DNA from: Scilla litardierei
Lineage: Eukaryota; Streptophyta; Magnoliopsida; Asparagales; Asparagaceae
Direction: 5' to 3'
DNA: 64,000 nt
Assembly: GCA_030789695.1 (NCBI GenBank)
Contig: CM061132.1
Location: 148,312,597 to 148,376,596 of the forward strand
Part shown: piece by piece, positions 34,283 to 46,904 of the stretch
Numbering within the stretch: the stretch's first letter is position 1
Layout of the letters: every line of letters begins with the position of its first letter
The notes under the pieces: generated by a model
What the model was told of the DNA's origin: nothing
Seen by the model: only the letters and a program-made list of their open reading frames with translations
Database searches by the model: none
Position numbers and translations under genes: made by a program

Positions 34283-34767
34283 GCATTCCAAGTGGCCAAA
34301 CAGCGGAAGGTTGAATACTATAAAATGCTTACCGAAAGGAATATGTTTCATGCTAAATCTCAACAATAAAGGATACAAACAAACCACGGATGGTAAAGTT
34401 TATGCCATTTGACAATTAGGGTAGTAAAGCATTACTTAACAAGAAATTGAAAAGACAAACATAAGTAGTTATTGTTTGTTTTTAAAGATATTTTTATTTC
34501 TTTTTTCAAAAACCTCATCCTTGAGGACTTATGATTAAACTACGAAATTTTGCATTTGAAGAGAAATACGCTGATTGTTTATTTCAACCTAAATCATGTT
34601 TTTCTTACTAGACATAATTACATTGATATGTCTATTTTAATGACTGCATCAAGAGTGTTGTGTTTATTTTTTTAATGAACGCTGTATAATGAAAACAACA
34701 AAAAATCTTATTTATTATTCTAATATTTGACTATTGCAATCTTACTTATACTTGTTACAATGCAGAG
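34283..34767. other. Right flank of the hAT insertion, nothing recognised
   Basis: AT-rich sequence up to the assembly gap. No gene, RNA or repeat could be supported. Confidence 0.5.
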
Positions 34768-35267
34768 NNNNNNNNNNNNNNNNNNNNNNNNNNNNNNNNN
34801 NNNNNNNNNNNNNNNNNNNNNNNNNNNNNNNNNNNNNNNNNNNNNNNNNNNNNNNNNNNNNNNNNNNNNNNNNNNNNNNNNNNNNNNNNNNNNNNNNNNN
34901 NNNNNNNNNNNNNNNNNNNNNNNNNNNNNNNNNNNNNNNNNNNNNNNNNNNNNNNNNNNNNNNNNNNNNNNNNNNNNNNNNNNNNNNNNNNNNNNNNNNN
35001 NNNNNNNNNNNNNNNNNNNNNNNNNNNNNNNNNNNNNNNNNNNNNNNNNNNNNNNNNNNNNNNNNNNNNNNNNNNNNNNNNNNNNNNNNNNNNNNNNNNN
35101 NNNNNNNNNNNNNNNNNNNNNNNNNNNNNNNNNNNNNNNNNNNNNNNNNNNNNNNNNNNNNNNNNNNNNNNNNNNNNNNNNNNNNNNNNNNNNNNNNNNN
35201 NNNNNNNNNNNNNNNNNNNNNNNNNNNNNNNNNNNNNNNNNNNNNNNNNNNNNNNNNNNNNNNNNNN
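34768..35267. other. Assembly gap (500 N)
   Basis: Exactly 500 undetermined bases, the usual placeholder for a gap of unknown length. Reading frames called across it are meaningless. Confidence 0.99.
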
Positions 35268-35603
35268 AGTTCATTGGCCCATTGACATGGCAGATGGAAT
35301 CACCAGGTGCTGTTGAGGAGGGATTAAGATGATTGGTGGGCCGCGGTTGGGCGGGACTGTGCACTCGTCAGCCGTTCTATCACGGTAGTCAGCGCCTTGA
35401 TGTTGACGCTTACCTCCCGTGAGAATGCTTGGAACTGCTCCAAAATCACTAATTATGTCTTGGGCATTCCATGAGAGGATGAACTTGGATCCACATGGTG
35501 TGGTGTAACATCCACCGCACCTATGGTGATTGGCATCTCAGGCCCTTGATTGGTGGGTCGAGTCATCGTCAGTGTGGCTAAAGACATGGATGTCGACTCG
35601 ATT
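35268..35603 (-). pseudogene. Tat-like gypsy gag remnant
   Basis: Downstream of the primer site on the minus strand, a short gag-like stretch can be read with stops (MTRPTNQGPEMPITIGAVD; FQAFSREVSVNIKALTTVIERL). It is cut by the assembly gap. It belongs to the same element as the split LTR at 35622-36057 and 53832-54139. Confidence 0.5.
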
Positions 35604-35621
35604 CCCATAGACGGTGCCAAA
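35604..35621 (-). promoter_or_regulatory. Primer-binding site of the Tat-like element
   Basis: The minus strand reads TTTGGCACCGTCTATGGG, close to the TTTGGCGCCGTCTGTGGG site common in plant Tat-group gypsy elements. It directly follows an LTR end ACA. Confidence 0.65.
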
Positions 35622-36057
35622 TGTTTACGGATGTTTTCTCACTACTGATGTAGTCGGATGAAGAAACGATTGTCTTAGCTGACGTACGTGACGTAGACAA
35701 CTGACAGGATGCTGGGTAAACTAACTCTGGGATGGATAGACCCTGGTCTGAGCTGTTGGAGTCGAATCTGAACTATCATGGGGCTACCTTCAATTTCCTG
35801 CAACACGAGAAGCTCATTAGAGAGGGTTGGATCTGGGGTCTGACCTATTCCCCTTCGATGCTTTAGTTAGATGACTATGGCCGATCTATTGAGAGATTCA
35901 CGATAGTTATCGCACCGAGTTATGGAGGAAATGTGAAGTTTAGGTGGAGTAGATACCGATATAAGGAAATCTGGTTATTAGAGAATGTCTGAGAGAATGT
36001 CTCTGGAATTGTCCTCCAAAAAAATCCATTCTCGCGTTACCCGATAGAATATTTAAA
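35622..36057 (-). repeat. Tat-like LTR, part 1 (split by SIRE element)
   Basis: LTR inner end TGTTTACGG (plus strand) up to the SIRE insertion, interrupted at the 5-bp site TTAAA. It continues at 53832. Confidence 0.6.
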
Positions 36058-37421
36058 TGTAATTTTAGCCTGTATGGATCAATACACTAGAGGGGGGGTG
36101 AATAGTGTATATAAAAAATGTTGCAAATAAGATGTTAGTAATATTTGCAAAGATGGCACAGAAATAAAAAGACAAGTGCTGAAATTAAATCAATCACAAA
36201 CACGGAGATTTATCCTGGTTTGGATCCTTGTGATCCTACTCCAGTCCTCTATCCCGTAGAGATTTTAATCCACTATAATCACTTGCCCCGCAAGCACAAA
36301 CTTACAAAAATGGCGACACTCCTCGTGTCCCAAACTTTGTACAATCTCTAAACAGAGATTCAAACCTGTTAAATAATGAAATAGAAAAACACATATAGCC
36401 TTGTTATAAATTTCAGAGAATGAATTCAAGGATGGTGTTTAGAAGAAGAACTTCAAGATGTAAAAGATATGTAATGAAGAGCAACACTTGAAGTTCTCTG
36501 GTTCATAAAAGAAGAGAGAGAGATCAATCGATTTCTTCTTGCAATTATGAACACAAAAAACTTTCCAAAATGATGTTGAAAATCCAAGTTCTTTCGTTCT
36601 TAAACGAAGAAAGAAATCTAATGATGTCTTCTTACAAATAAGAAAAGAACAACTAATGGCCTAAAGCTTTAGAAAATGGAAGACTTGATTTCAACAAATA
36701 AGAGAGTAAAGAAGAAGAAAGTGAGTGAAAAGAAAGAGAGGGTCTACCCCTCTATTTATAGTGTTTAGGGACGGTTGGGGACTGTAGTTAACGTTGGAAA
36801 ACGGGCAAGAACCGTCCCTGAAAATTTGGGATCAAAACGGCTAGTTTTGAAATTAGTCGACCAAAATGACCACATTGGTCGACCAAAATTTAGAGAGAGA
36901 ATTTCGACCGTTGGAAGACAGTTCTAGAATCTACACGGTTAGGGGAGTTTGCATATGCAATCCCATAACCAAATTCGAAGGTTTAAAATTGGTCGACCAA
37001 AATGGGGTTATTGGCTGCCAATTTTCAAAGTTGCGAATTTTCAAAATTGGGAAGTGTAGATCTCTGAGTAATGGAACCTAGATGACTAAGATATATTATC
37101 ACAAGGCTTTTGTGACTCTAATAAAGTAAATTTTACAATGATTACATAAAACCGTAGATAGGACTGCATCTGCAACTGAATCTGAGAAGCTTCTTTGCAG
37201 GAGATCCTTATCAAGTGATTATATATCCAAGTCGTGGATTAGGTGCCTTTGTCTTTCCAGCTTCATGAATGATATATCTGATTGAGTATGCATGAAGATA
37301 TCTCATTTGTGTGGAACTCAGCATTGATTTGTATCTGCATACATAGAGTTAGTAGCACTGAATGTGTTTGTCATATCAAAACCATATGGGAATAGAAATA
37401 TGGAATTATGAAATTCCAACA
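36058..37421 (-). repeat. 3' LTR of the SIRE-like element
   Basis: The minus strand starts TGTTGGAATT and ends TAAAATTACA. It carries TTGGTCGACCAAAA palindromes (36875-36888, 36989-37002) and a TATA-like CTATTTATAG (36751-36760). Confidence 0.9.
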
Positions 37422-38160
37422 TTCTCCCCCTTTTTGATGATGACAAACATGAAAAAATATATATCGTTAAAATTGAACATATCAGATATACTCCCCCTGA
37501 ATATGTGGAGTTTGTGAATACTCACCCTGAGTAGATGAAATATATTCTCCCCCTTTGGAATCCTCAAAAAGAGGCAAAGTAGAGCTAGTCCAAAAAAGAA
37601 TAAGCGAGAAAATTTGAGGGAAATATAAATGGGGACAAAAGAAAATGAGTATAGGCCTAAATATATTGCCGAATGAGAGATATAAAAATATGGAGGGTAG
37701 GCAAGTGTAAAAAAATAGAGTGGACATGCCATGAAAAAATGTAAGAATCAGGTAGATAATAATAAAAAATATTAAGAGCAGACCATAATATGTACATATT
37801 AAAAGTGGACCAAAATAAGGACAGAGTTTGATATCCATGTATGTGACTATGTGGAAAAAAGAGTGATCAAAAAGTGAGCGTCCAAACAACATGTAAATGA
37901 GGACACTAGAGATCTGTCATGTGGCAAGGGGCGAAATGACCAACAGGGATACGTGGTGGTGTGTATGAACAGAGAATATAGTGGAGATAAAAAATAGATG
38001 TGTGCCAAGGATGAAACCTAGTACAAAAATAAAGTTAGTTAGACAAAAATGAGCATGATATGGGCAGGAAAAAGTTGTACAGAACATGTAACACAGTACC
38101 AAGGTACATAGCAAAAGAAATAGGTGATAAGAATGACAGAATAGCCAAGACAACATCGTA
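37422..38160 (-). other. 3' non-coding region with three polypurine-like tracts
   Basis: AAAGGGGGAGAA lies next to the LTR, with further GGGGGAG tracts at about 37490-37500 and 37549-37557 on the minus strand. T-rich sequence gives long hydrophobic reading frames that I do not regard as genes. Extra purine tracts may serve as additional plus-strand primers. Confidence 0.55.
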
Positions 38161-39409
38161 TTATAACCAGAACACGTCGGTCGAACGACGAGTGTCCCGA
38201 AAGTGGAGCGACTCAAAGTGATTTGCCAACGAGGCAACAACAGTGGTAAGATCATCCATCCGTTTGTTATGATCCTGTAACGTAGCATCACCGGAACTCA
38301 AATGGGTCTGAATGCCACGAAAACCATCGTGGATCTCTCCCTGAAGATCCTGAAATCCGCGAGTCACGGAATGACGCAGTGCACGAATCTCACCAAGGAT
38401 AGCATCATGACCAGATGTCGGGGTAATGGGAGTAGTAGGAGAAGCCGCAGACTGGGAATACCGTTTCCGAACCGGAACACGGCCACGAGTGCGAGAAGAG
38501 CAGGGGGTATGGGAAGTGGGAGTGGGGTGGGGGTAGGAGTGGGACGGGGTCGCGGAGAGCAAGTACGAGTGCGTGGAGAGCGAGACATGGATCTAGTAAC
38601 TGGACGGGAGGGAGTGGGAGATGCGTCATGGGCAGAGGCATGGGCATCGGAATCATCATCATCAGGTTCGGAGGTGTCAGAGAGGACTAGTTGCATGTGG
38701 GTTAAGGTTGCAGAAGTGAAATCAACCGGATTAAAGATAGGGGCAGAGTTGGCAAATGGAATCTGAAAGTCTTCTAAGATTCTAGTAATCAGGGAAGGCA
38801 AGAAAATGTGAGACTTAACAGGTTTGGCCAATGAGTCAAGCAAAACAGAACCCCAACATATAGGAAGTTCACCCATCAAAGCATATAGACAACGTGCGGT
38901 CTTGGTGCTGACATAATTGAGGGAACCGATTTTGGGAGCGAGATTGGTGAGATGATTTTAACCATCATACGGGCAGGGGGATGAAGGGTGGCCGCAGAAC
39001 GTTTGGGGCGAAAATCCGTGGACAAGAGAAGCTTAATGGCGGGGTCATTGAGATTAGTGGGCAGAGACTGGACATGGGTCTGGGGTAGTTGCAGTAGACG
39101 TGATAACATAGGACCAGTTAATCGAAAGTAGAACCCATTGACAATGGTGGTAAGAGATAGCATACCAGCATGTAGGGAGGAGTCTAAATTGGCATAAAAT
39201 TCTTGAACCAGAGCAGGGAAGTACGGGGTTCGGTTGGAAGTAAACCAGAGACCAACCAAACCGGCGGAATGAAGGGGGCTCAAAAGCCGGGAGAACCCAT
39301 GGTCGCTAAAATCAATATGTCGTTCGGGATGGAAGGGGATGTTCTCCAAGAGCCAGAAGTGTTGCGTAGCCGCCGGAGATCGAAAATAGGCCGGCGAAGA
39401 ATGTATCAT
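38161..39409 (-). pseudogene. Env-like / plant transposon-protein ORF downstream of copia pol
   Basis: ATG at 39409-39407 overlaps the pol stop codon (ATGA). The N-terminal region (HPERHIDFSDHGFSRLL, LVQEFYANLD, LPTNLND) and the later GELPICWGSVLLDSL match the 'putative plant transposon protein' domain found in SIRE-type and Athila-type extra ORFs. A Ser/Pro/Arg-rich stretch follows, then a helical C-terminus (LRHSVTRGFQDLQGEIHDGF) likely to form a coiled coil. Frameshifts near 38950 and 38520 break the frame. Its function is unknown; similar ORFs have been called env-like by position. Confidence 0.7.
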
Positions 39410-42400
39410 AAGTCCGATTCACTAATAATCCCTAATTTCCTACGAAGCTTAATAAAAGTATCTTCTTTCAATGGTTTGGTCAAAATATCAGCTGTCTGAT
39501 GTTCAGTAGCTATAAATTTAAGAACTATATCTCCTTTCTGAACATGATCATCTAGAAAATGATGACGTACATCAATATGTTTTGTACGAGAATGATGCAC
39601 AGGATTTTTAGAAAGATTAATAGCACTAATATTATCACACATAATAGGGCAAGTAGAGAAATCAATACCATAGTCTAAAATAGTTTGTTTCATCCATAAG
39701 ATTTGAGCACAAGCTAAACCGGCGGCAATATATTCTGCCTCGGTTGTAGATAATGAAACAGAATTTTGCTTTTTGCTAAACCAAGAAACTAAAGCATGAC
39801 CTAAAAAGTGGCAAGTACCACTGGTACTTTTACGATCTGATTTGCAACCAGCAAAATCTGCATCACTATAGGATAATAAATCAAATGTGCTTGACTTGGG
39901 ATAAAATAAACCAAAATCAGAAGTGTGCTTAATATATCTAATAATCCTTTTTACGGCAGTTAAGTGTGAAAATTTAGGATCTGCCTGAAACGTGCACATA
40001 AACATACGGAAAACATAATATCTGGTCTACTAGCAGTTAAATAGAGTAGAGAGCCAATCATACCTCTGTAAAGACGTTGATCAACACTCTTACCATTTAA
40101 GTCTTTGTCGAGAGATGTAGATGTACTCATTGGAGTACGTTTTTCTGCAGAACTTTCTAAACCAAAACGCTTGATGAGTTCTTTAGAGTACTTGCTTTGG
40201 TGAATGAAGATTTCTTCCTTCAATTGTTTGATTTGAAGACCGAGGAAGTAATTGAGTTCACCCATGTGACTCATCTCAAATTATTTCTGCATAATCTTAA
40301 AAATCTTGACAAAGAGATTCATTAGTAGAACCAAAAATAATATCATCAACGTATATTTGAATAATGATTATGTCAGATTTAATATTTTTAATAAAAAGAG
40401 TGGAATCTATTTTACCAATATTATAACCAGAATTTAAAAGATAGCTTTTAAGTCTTTCATACCAAGCACGAGGTGCTTGTTTGAGACCATAAAGAGCTTT
40501 CTTTAATTTGAAAACATGATTTTCAAAATTTTCATGATGAAAACCAGGAGGTTGTTCAACATAAACTTCCTCCTTAAGAAATCCATTTAAAAAGCACTTT
40601 TGACATCCATTTGAAATAATTTAAAATTTTTAAAACATGCAAATGATAACAACATGCGGATAGACTCAAGACGAGCAACGGGTGCATATGTTTCATCATA
40701 ATCAATACCTTCTTCTTGATTATAACTTTGTGCAACCAATCGTGCCTTGTTTCTAATTACCTGACCAGATTCATCCAATTTATTTTTGAATACCCACTTG
40801 GTACCAATAATTGAATGAGCTGTTGGTCTGGGAACTAATTCCCAAACATCATTTCGTTGAAATTGATTGAGTTCTTCCTGCATAGCGATAATCCATGAAC
40901 TGTCTTCACATGCATCTTTGATGTTCTTTGGTTCAATGGATGAAAGGAAAGCACAATGTGCCATTTGTTCAATTTGACGACGAGTTCTAACTCCATCTGT
41001 GATATCTCCAATGATTAATTCTGATGGATGATTTGGAACTTGTGCAAAAGCCTTGGGAAGATCTGTATTATCTGAAATAGACTCAACAGAATGATTAGTA
41101 GCATCAATTTCATCAAGTTTGATATTATCTAGAGAATTAGATAAAGGTAATATATTCTCTTCATCATCAATAATGGGAGAATTAGATGAGGGATTCTCAT
41201 CAAATGTGACATGCAGTGATTCTTCAACTGTTGAAGTTCTTTTGTTATATACTCTGTAGGCTTTGCTACGTGTTGAGTATCCAACAAAAATACATTCATC
41301 AGATTTCGAATCAAATTTATCAAGTGCATCTTTAGTATTAAGAATAAAACATTTACATCCAAACACTTTAAAATATAATACACGTGGAATGCGATTAAAG
41401 AATAATTCAAAACAGGTTTTATTAAGTAATGGCCTTATACGAACTTTATTCATAACGTAAAAAGCAGTTGCGACAGCTTCAGCCCAAAAATATTTCGGTA
41501 ACTTACTATCACAAAGCATTGTTCTTGCACATTCTTGTAAAGTTCTATTTTTTCTTTCTACTACTCCATTCTGAGGAGGAGCACGAGGAAAAGAAAAATT
41601 ATGAGTAATGCCATTTTCATTACAAAAATTGGTAAAATATTTATTTTCAAATTCTCCTCCATGATCACTACGAATAGTGACAATGTTAGAGGATTTGATT
41701 TTTTGTATCTTTTTACAAAATATTGAAAATTCTTCAAATGCATCATTCTTGTTTTGTAAGAATATAACCCAAGTATATCTTGAATAATCATCAACAATGA
41801 CAAATGCATATCTACTTCTATTCAAAGAAGCTATTCTTGAAGGACCAAACAAATCTAAATGTAAGAGTTCTAATGGTCTATTTATTGAGATAACGTCCTT
41901 TGATTTAAAAGAAGATTTGTGCATTTTTCCTTGTTGACAAGCATCACATAAATGTTTGTGTTTGAAAGAAATATTTGGCATTCCATTAACTAACTTGTGT
42001 TTTGAAATACGTGCTAGATTTTTGAAATTAGTATGTCCAAAACGTTTATGCCATAAAAGAGTATCATCTGATGTAATCATTAAACAATGATTATGAATGG
42101 TAACAGACATGCATAAGATATATATGTTATTCTTACGCTTACCATGAAATAAGATAGATGACATATCAGAATCATAAATGATGCAATCATTTTGTTCAAA
42201 AACTATTTTGTAGTTTATATCACATAATTGACTAATGGAAAGTAAGTTGTGTTTCAAACTGTCAACCAGGTGAACATTCTCAATGATAGGCTGATTAGTA
42301 TTACCAACTGTTCAAGTTCCTATGATTTTTCCTTTCTTGTTGTCACCAAAGGTAACTGTGCCTCCATCTTTATATTTATTGTTTGAAAGTAAGTTGACAT

Positions 42401-42450
42401 TTTCTGTCATATGTTTTAAACATCCACTGTCCAAAATCCATCTTTCTTTC
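39406..42450 (-). pseudogene. Copia pol (protease-integrase-RT-RNase H), frameshifted
   Basis: Protease motif WILDSGCLKHMT lies at about 42445-42405 and an in-frame TGA near 42313. An open frame from 42257 to 40587 holds the GAG-pre-integrase zinc finger (H-H-C-C: LLWHKRFGH; CDACQQGK), the integrase core (LDLFGPS, SDHGGEFEN, NGVVERKNRTLQE) and the start of reverse transcriptase (WVFKNKLDESGQV, DVKSAF). A frameshift at about 40587 leads to the part with [14 protein letters not shown] and catalytic YVDDIIFGS (about 40358-40330). Further frameshifts near 40275 and 40000 precede RNase H (YSDADFAGC, ADILTKPL), which ends at 39406. Confidence 0.88.
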
Positions 42451-42510
42451 TTAGGTACCTGAAAGATAAAACATTAAGCATTGGTACCCTTTGTTTGAGG
42501 GTCCTTGGGA

Positions 42511-44253
42511 TTAGATTTTAGGAAGCCAAACCCAAGTGGAATTTGGCTTTCTAATGTAATTACTAGAATGAACAATAGAATGTATAAAATGAGAAATATA
42601 AATATTTTTATCATTTAAACATGAATCCTTATGAACCCATATACTAATTGTAGTAGGTTTCCTAGGAAAAGTTTTTGAAATGTTTATAACATTTCTTTGT
42701 GAAGAGGAAGTAGGTATGTTTACTTTCTTCGTGTAAATAAATGCATGATTCTTCTTTTGTGGTTTAACAAAAGTTGTTTTTTCACAAGAGGAAGAAGTGT
42801 TACAAGTCTTGGGTATATCCTTTTTGGAATATCCCAGTCCTTGTCTATGATTTGCTGGATATTGAATTTTAAGCAAATCATCGAGATTAGTCTTTCCTTT
42901 GTTAAATTTATTAACATTGGATGACATCTCGTCGTATTTCATCTTTAGTGATGAACTACTTTTATCCATTTCGGATATTTGTGTATGTAATTATAAATTC
43001 TTAGTTTTGAGAATATCATTCTCTTTACTAAGACCCAAAACTTGAGAAGAAGTATTCTCAATGTTTTTAGAAGATGATAATTCTTGGTATTTAGAAAGGA
43101 GATCATCACTATTCTGTTTCAATGATTTATGTTGACTATTTAATTTTTTGAAACGAGAATATAGATCTTTTAATGCATCAAGTAATTCTTCGTTATTAAA
43201 AGAACTTACCTCATCTTCATCATCTTGTGCCATAAAGCACATGTTGGCACTTTCATTTAGATCATCATCTTCATCATCTGAAGAATCATCCCATGTTGCT
43301 GCAAATGCCTTTTTCATTTTGTCAAACCTCCTTTCTCTTCTGGATTGATCATTGTTGGAAGTTTTGAGCTTTGCTTTGAGAAGTGGACAGTCTTTCTTCA
43401 TATGTCCTAGCTTATTGCAATTAAAGCACAGAGAAGAATCAGTATTCGTAGATTTAAAATTATTATACGTACCTTTCTGAAAGAATTTTCTGAAGTATTT
43501 GGCAAAAAATGCCATATCATCTGAATCTTCATTATCTGATGTTGCGTTGAAGGCAAGTACTTTCTTTTTTTGATCTGATTCTTCTTTCTCATCTTGTAGT
43601 GTAACTTCATGGGCCATTAAGTTACCAATAAGATCTTCCATAGATAATATGGAAAGATCATTGGCTTCCTCAATAGCGGTGATCTTTGGACGCCATACTG
43701 GAGTTAAAGCTTTAAGAATCTTGCGAATCTGTTCAAGAGAAGTATAAGTTTTTCCAAGAGCATTTAAAGAATTTATAATATTAGTAAACCTGGTGTTCAT
43801 TTCTCCAATTGTCTCTTTGTCCTTCATCTTGAATAACTCGAATTTGTGAACCAAGATGGAAATCTTAGTTTCCTTCACTTTACTGGTTCCTTCATGAGTT
43901 ACCTCGAGTATGTGCCAAATCTCCTTTGTACTTTTGGCCTGAGATACCCAATTAAACTCATGTTTATCCATGGAACAAAATAAAGCATTCATGGCCTTTG
44001 AGTTGTTGGTTTTTGCAGCTTTGTCGTTGGCGGTCCAATCAGCAACAGGAGTTGTTTGCTTTTCGTATCCTGTCTCTACGATGTCCCAAATCTCATAATG
44101 CATACTTTGGAGATGAATCTCCATTCGTATATTCCAATATGAGTAATTTGAACCATCAAATAGAGGAGGACGAGATTGAGAGTACCCTTCAAGATGCTGA
44201 TTGTAGTTGTGTGGAACGACGTTCATGTTTGATGCTGAGGAACTTGCTGCCAT
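42511..44253 (-). pseudogene. SIRE-like gag with one in-frame stop
   Basis: The ATG at 44253 lies 10 bp from the primer site. The first 420 codons read through PPLFDGSNYSYWNIRME (copia gag), a helical capsid region, and a CCHC knuckle CFNCNKLGHMKKDC. An acidic segment (DDSSDDEDDD) and a predicted coiled coil (LDALKDLYSRFKKLNSQHKSL) follow. A stop at 42991-42993 interrupts; the same frame stays open to 42511 with a Ser/Lys-rich tail. Long gags with coiled coils are typical of SIRE elements. Confidence 0.85.
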
Positions 44254-44262
44254 CTTAACCTT

Positions 44263-44274
44263 GCTCTGATACCA
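44263..44274 (-). promoter_or_regulatory. Primer-binding site, initiator-Met tRNA type
   Basis: The minus strand reads TGGTATCAGAGC two bases after the LTR end TTACA. Confidence 0.88.
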
Positions 44275-44276
44275 AA

Positions 44277-45522
44277 TGTAATTTTAGCATGTATGGATCA
44301 ATACACTAGGGGGGTGAATAGTGTATATAAAAAATGTTGCAAATAAGATGTTAGTAATATTTGCAAAGATGACACAGAAATAAAAAGACAAGTGCTGAAA
44401 TTAAATCAATCTCAAACACAGAGATTTATCCTGGTTCGGATCCTTGTGATCCTACTCCAGTCCTCTACCCCGTAGAGATTTTAATCCACTATAATCACTT
44501 GCCCCGCAAGCACAAACTTACAAAAATGGCGACACTCCCCGTGTCCCAAATTTTGTACAATCTCTAAACAGAGATTCAAACTTGTTAAATAATGAAATAG
44601 AAAAACACCTATAGCATTGTTATAAATTTCAGAGAATGAATTCAAGGATGGTGTTTAGAAGAAGAACTTCAAGATGTAAAAGATATGTAATGAAGAGCAA
44701 TACTTGAAGTTCTCTAGTTCATAAAAGAAGAGAGAGAGAGAGAGATCAATCGATTTCTTCTTGCAATTATGAACACAAACAACTTTCCAAAATGATGTTG
44801 AAAATCCAAGTTCTTCCGTTCTTAAGCGAAGAAAGAAATCTAATGATTTCTTCTTACAAATAAGAAAAGAACAACTAATGGCCTAAAGCATTAGAAAATG
44901 AAAGACTTGATTTCAACAAATAAGAGAGTAAAGAAGAGGAAAGTGAGTGAAAAGAAAGAGAGGGTCTACCCCTCTATTTATAGTGTTTAGGGACGGTTGT
45001 GGACTGTAGTTAACGTTGGAAAACGGGCAAGAACCGTCCCTGAAAATTTGGGATCAAAACGGCTAGTTTTGAAATTGGTCGATCAAAATGATCACATTGG
45101 TCGACCAAAATTTAGAGAGAGAATTTCGACCATTGGAAGATAGTTCTAGAATCTACACGGTTAGGGAAGTTTGCATATGCAATCTCATAACTAAATTCGA
45201 AGGTTTAAAATTGGTCGACCAAAATGGGGTTATTGGCTGTCAATTTTCAAAGTTGCGAATTTTCTAAATTGGAAAGTGTAGATCTCTGAGTAATGGAACC
45301 TAGATGACTAAGATATATTATCACAAGACTTTTGTGACTCTAATAAAGTAAATTTTACAATGATTACATAAAGCCGTAGATAGGACTGCATCTGCAACTG
45401 AATCTGAGAAGCTTCTTTGCAGGAGATCATTATCAAGTGATTATATATCCAAGTCGTGGATTAGGTGCCTTTGTCTTTCCAGCTTCATGAATGATATATC
45501 TGATTGAGTATGCATGAAGATA
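44277..45522 (-). repeat. 5' LTR of the SIRE-like element, part 1
   Basis: Matches 36058-37300 and is interrupted by the CACTA element after the trinucleotide ATA. Confidence 0.9.
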
Positions 45523-45539
45523 CACTACTACAAAAAAAC

Positions 45540-45775
45540 GCTTGCACAGCGCTCTTTTTTACACTTGGATAGCGCTTTTAAGCGCTATCCAAGCTACCGC
45601 TATGGTAGCTTGGATAGCGCTTTTATAAGCGCTATCGTAGTTGTTTACTAAGATAGCGCTTATAAAAGCGCTATCCAAGCTACCGCTATGGTAGCTTGGA
45701 TAGCGCTTTTTAAGCGCTATCTAAGCGCTTTACTAAGATAGCGCTTTTGAAAGCGCTATACAAGATTACTCGTGA
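45540..45775. repeat. CACTA left subterminal repeats
   Basis: At least six copies of GATAGCGCTTTT/AAAAGCGCTATC lie in alternating orientation, forming stems such as GATAGCGCTTTTATAAGCGCTATC-type inverted pairs. They alternate with CTACCGCTATGGTAG palindromes. In En/Spm-type elements such repeats bind a transposon protein. Confidence 0.8.
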
Positions 45776-45789
45776 TTTATACCTAGCAC

Positions 45790-45852
45790 AGCGTATTAGC
45801 CACGGACTGGCCGTGGCTAATAAGCATTAGCCACGGACTGGCCGTGGCTAAT
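45790..45852. repeat. Tandem TAGCCACGG palindromes
   Basis: Two adjacent copies of TTAGCCACGG-ACTGG-CCGTGGCTAA, each a 10-bp-stem hairpin. Confidence 0.8.
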
Positions 45853-46254
45853 GTTTAATTTTTTTTATTAAAAAAATAGAAAATCAAACGTGTATAATTA
45901 AAATTCCCAAAATAGACTGTAGCTTCTGATTCCCAAAATCAAACAAACATGGTACTACTGACTTCATGGATCACATGTTCACATTGTATCTAGAAAACAA
46001 ATAATTCTCAAATGTTACAGTGTTACACTGCTCTAGAGCCGTGAACCAATGTATCAATTCCTGCACTATCCCCCTTAATATCTTGCAATTTCTCTTTAAT
46101 ATTACAAGTATGCATAAAATAGCATCAGAAAAACACACCAAAATTCCAACTGAAGAAGAGAAATGGGAGAACACCACAATAATCCGAGTCTGACATCACT
46201 GCTCCGAATGCCTCCACTTTTAACATCATCTCATGGACTAACCCCTGCCGCGGT

Positions 46255-46786
46255 TTAAGCCGGATCGGCTTTCTCCGCGACCAGCTTCTCGATCACGTCG
46301 GCTGCTTCCTGGACGGTCGAGATGGTCTGGGAGCTGTCTTCCTCCACGGTGATGCCAAACTCTTCCTCTAGGCCCATCACAATCACCACCTGAACTCAAT
46401 CCAATAGAAGATGACTATAGCCCTACTGCAAATCGCAACATATGGTCTAGTGAGATTACCGTGTCCACAGAATCCGCGCCAAGTTCCGAGAACTTGGACG
46501 CAGGAGTAAGGGCAACATCATCTGACAACACCAGCTGTTTCTTCACAATATCCATGACTTTTGCCCCCGTCTCAGGCTTGGCCTGTGCAAACAAACACCA
46601 AAATCAGCCTCAACGAGTATATAATATTTTTCCTTCTGCTTGCTGCTTATTGACAGACAATGGCAAGAAACAGGGCTGCTGCGAGTGAATTAACAAAGAG
46701 CAGAGTCAAATATGTACAGCACAGCAGATGTGGAAATGGGAAGATCTCAAAGAAGGGAAGCTCTTCGACATGCCCACCGAGACTAG
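46255..46786 (-). pseudogene. Captured plastid acyl carrier protein fragment (three exons)
   Basis: Three exons with GT-AG borders join in phase: 46786-46718 (end of a transit-peptide-like region, SFPSLRSSHFHICCA), 46582-46460 and 46389-46255 (stop 46257-46255). The mature part begins [16 protein letters not shown], contains [18 protein letters not shown] and ends [12 protein letters not shown]. The Ser of the GADS motif that carries phosphopantetheine is present. The length of about 80 residues is normal for mature plant acyl carrier protein, which shuttles fatty-acyl chains in plastids. The family norm DSLDTVEIVM is altered to DSVDTVVIVM. No first exon with a start was recognised. Confidence 0.85.
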
Positions 46787-46904
46787 CTGCGCACCATAAA
46801 ATCTCCCCTGAACATATAGATTTCGCTATGATGTGCATGGACGTAAACCAATAATAGCATGTTAAATCAGTGGCAACCAAGAAAGTATATGAAACAATGT
46901 TTGA

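Noticed and set aside
34720..35364. Long reading frames spanning the N run
   Set aside because: They consist of undetermined bases; this is an assembly gap.
37482..38291. Hydrophobic reading frames (136 and 124 codons) on the sense strand after the env-like ORF
   Set aside because: T-rich non-coding DNA automatically gives Leu/Phe/Ile-rich frames. They contain polypurine-tract sequence and show no conserved domain, so I treat them as chance.
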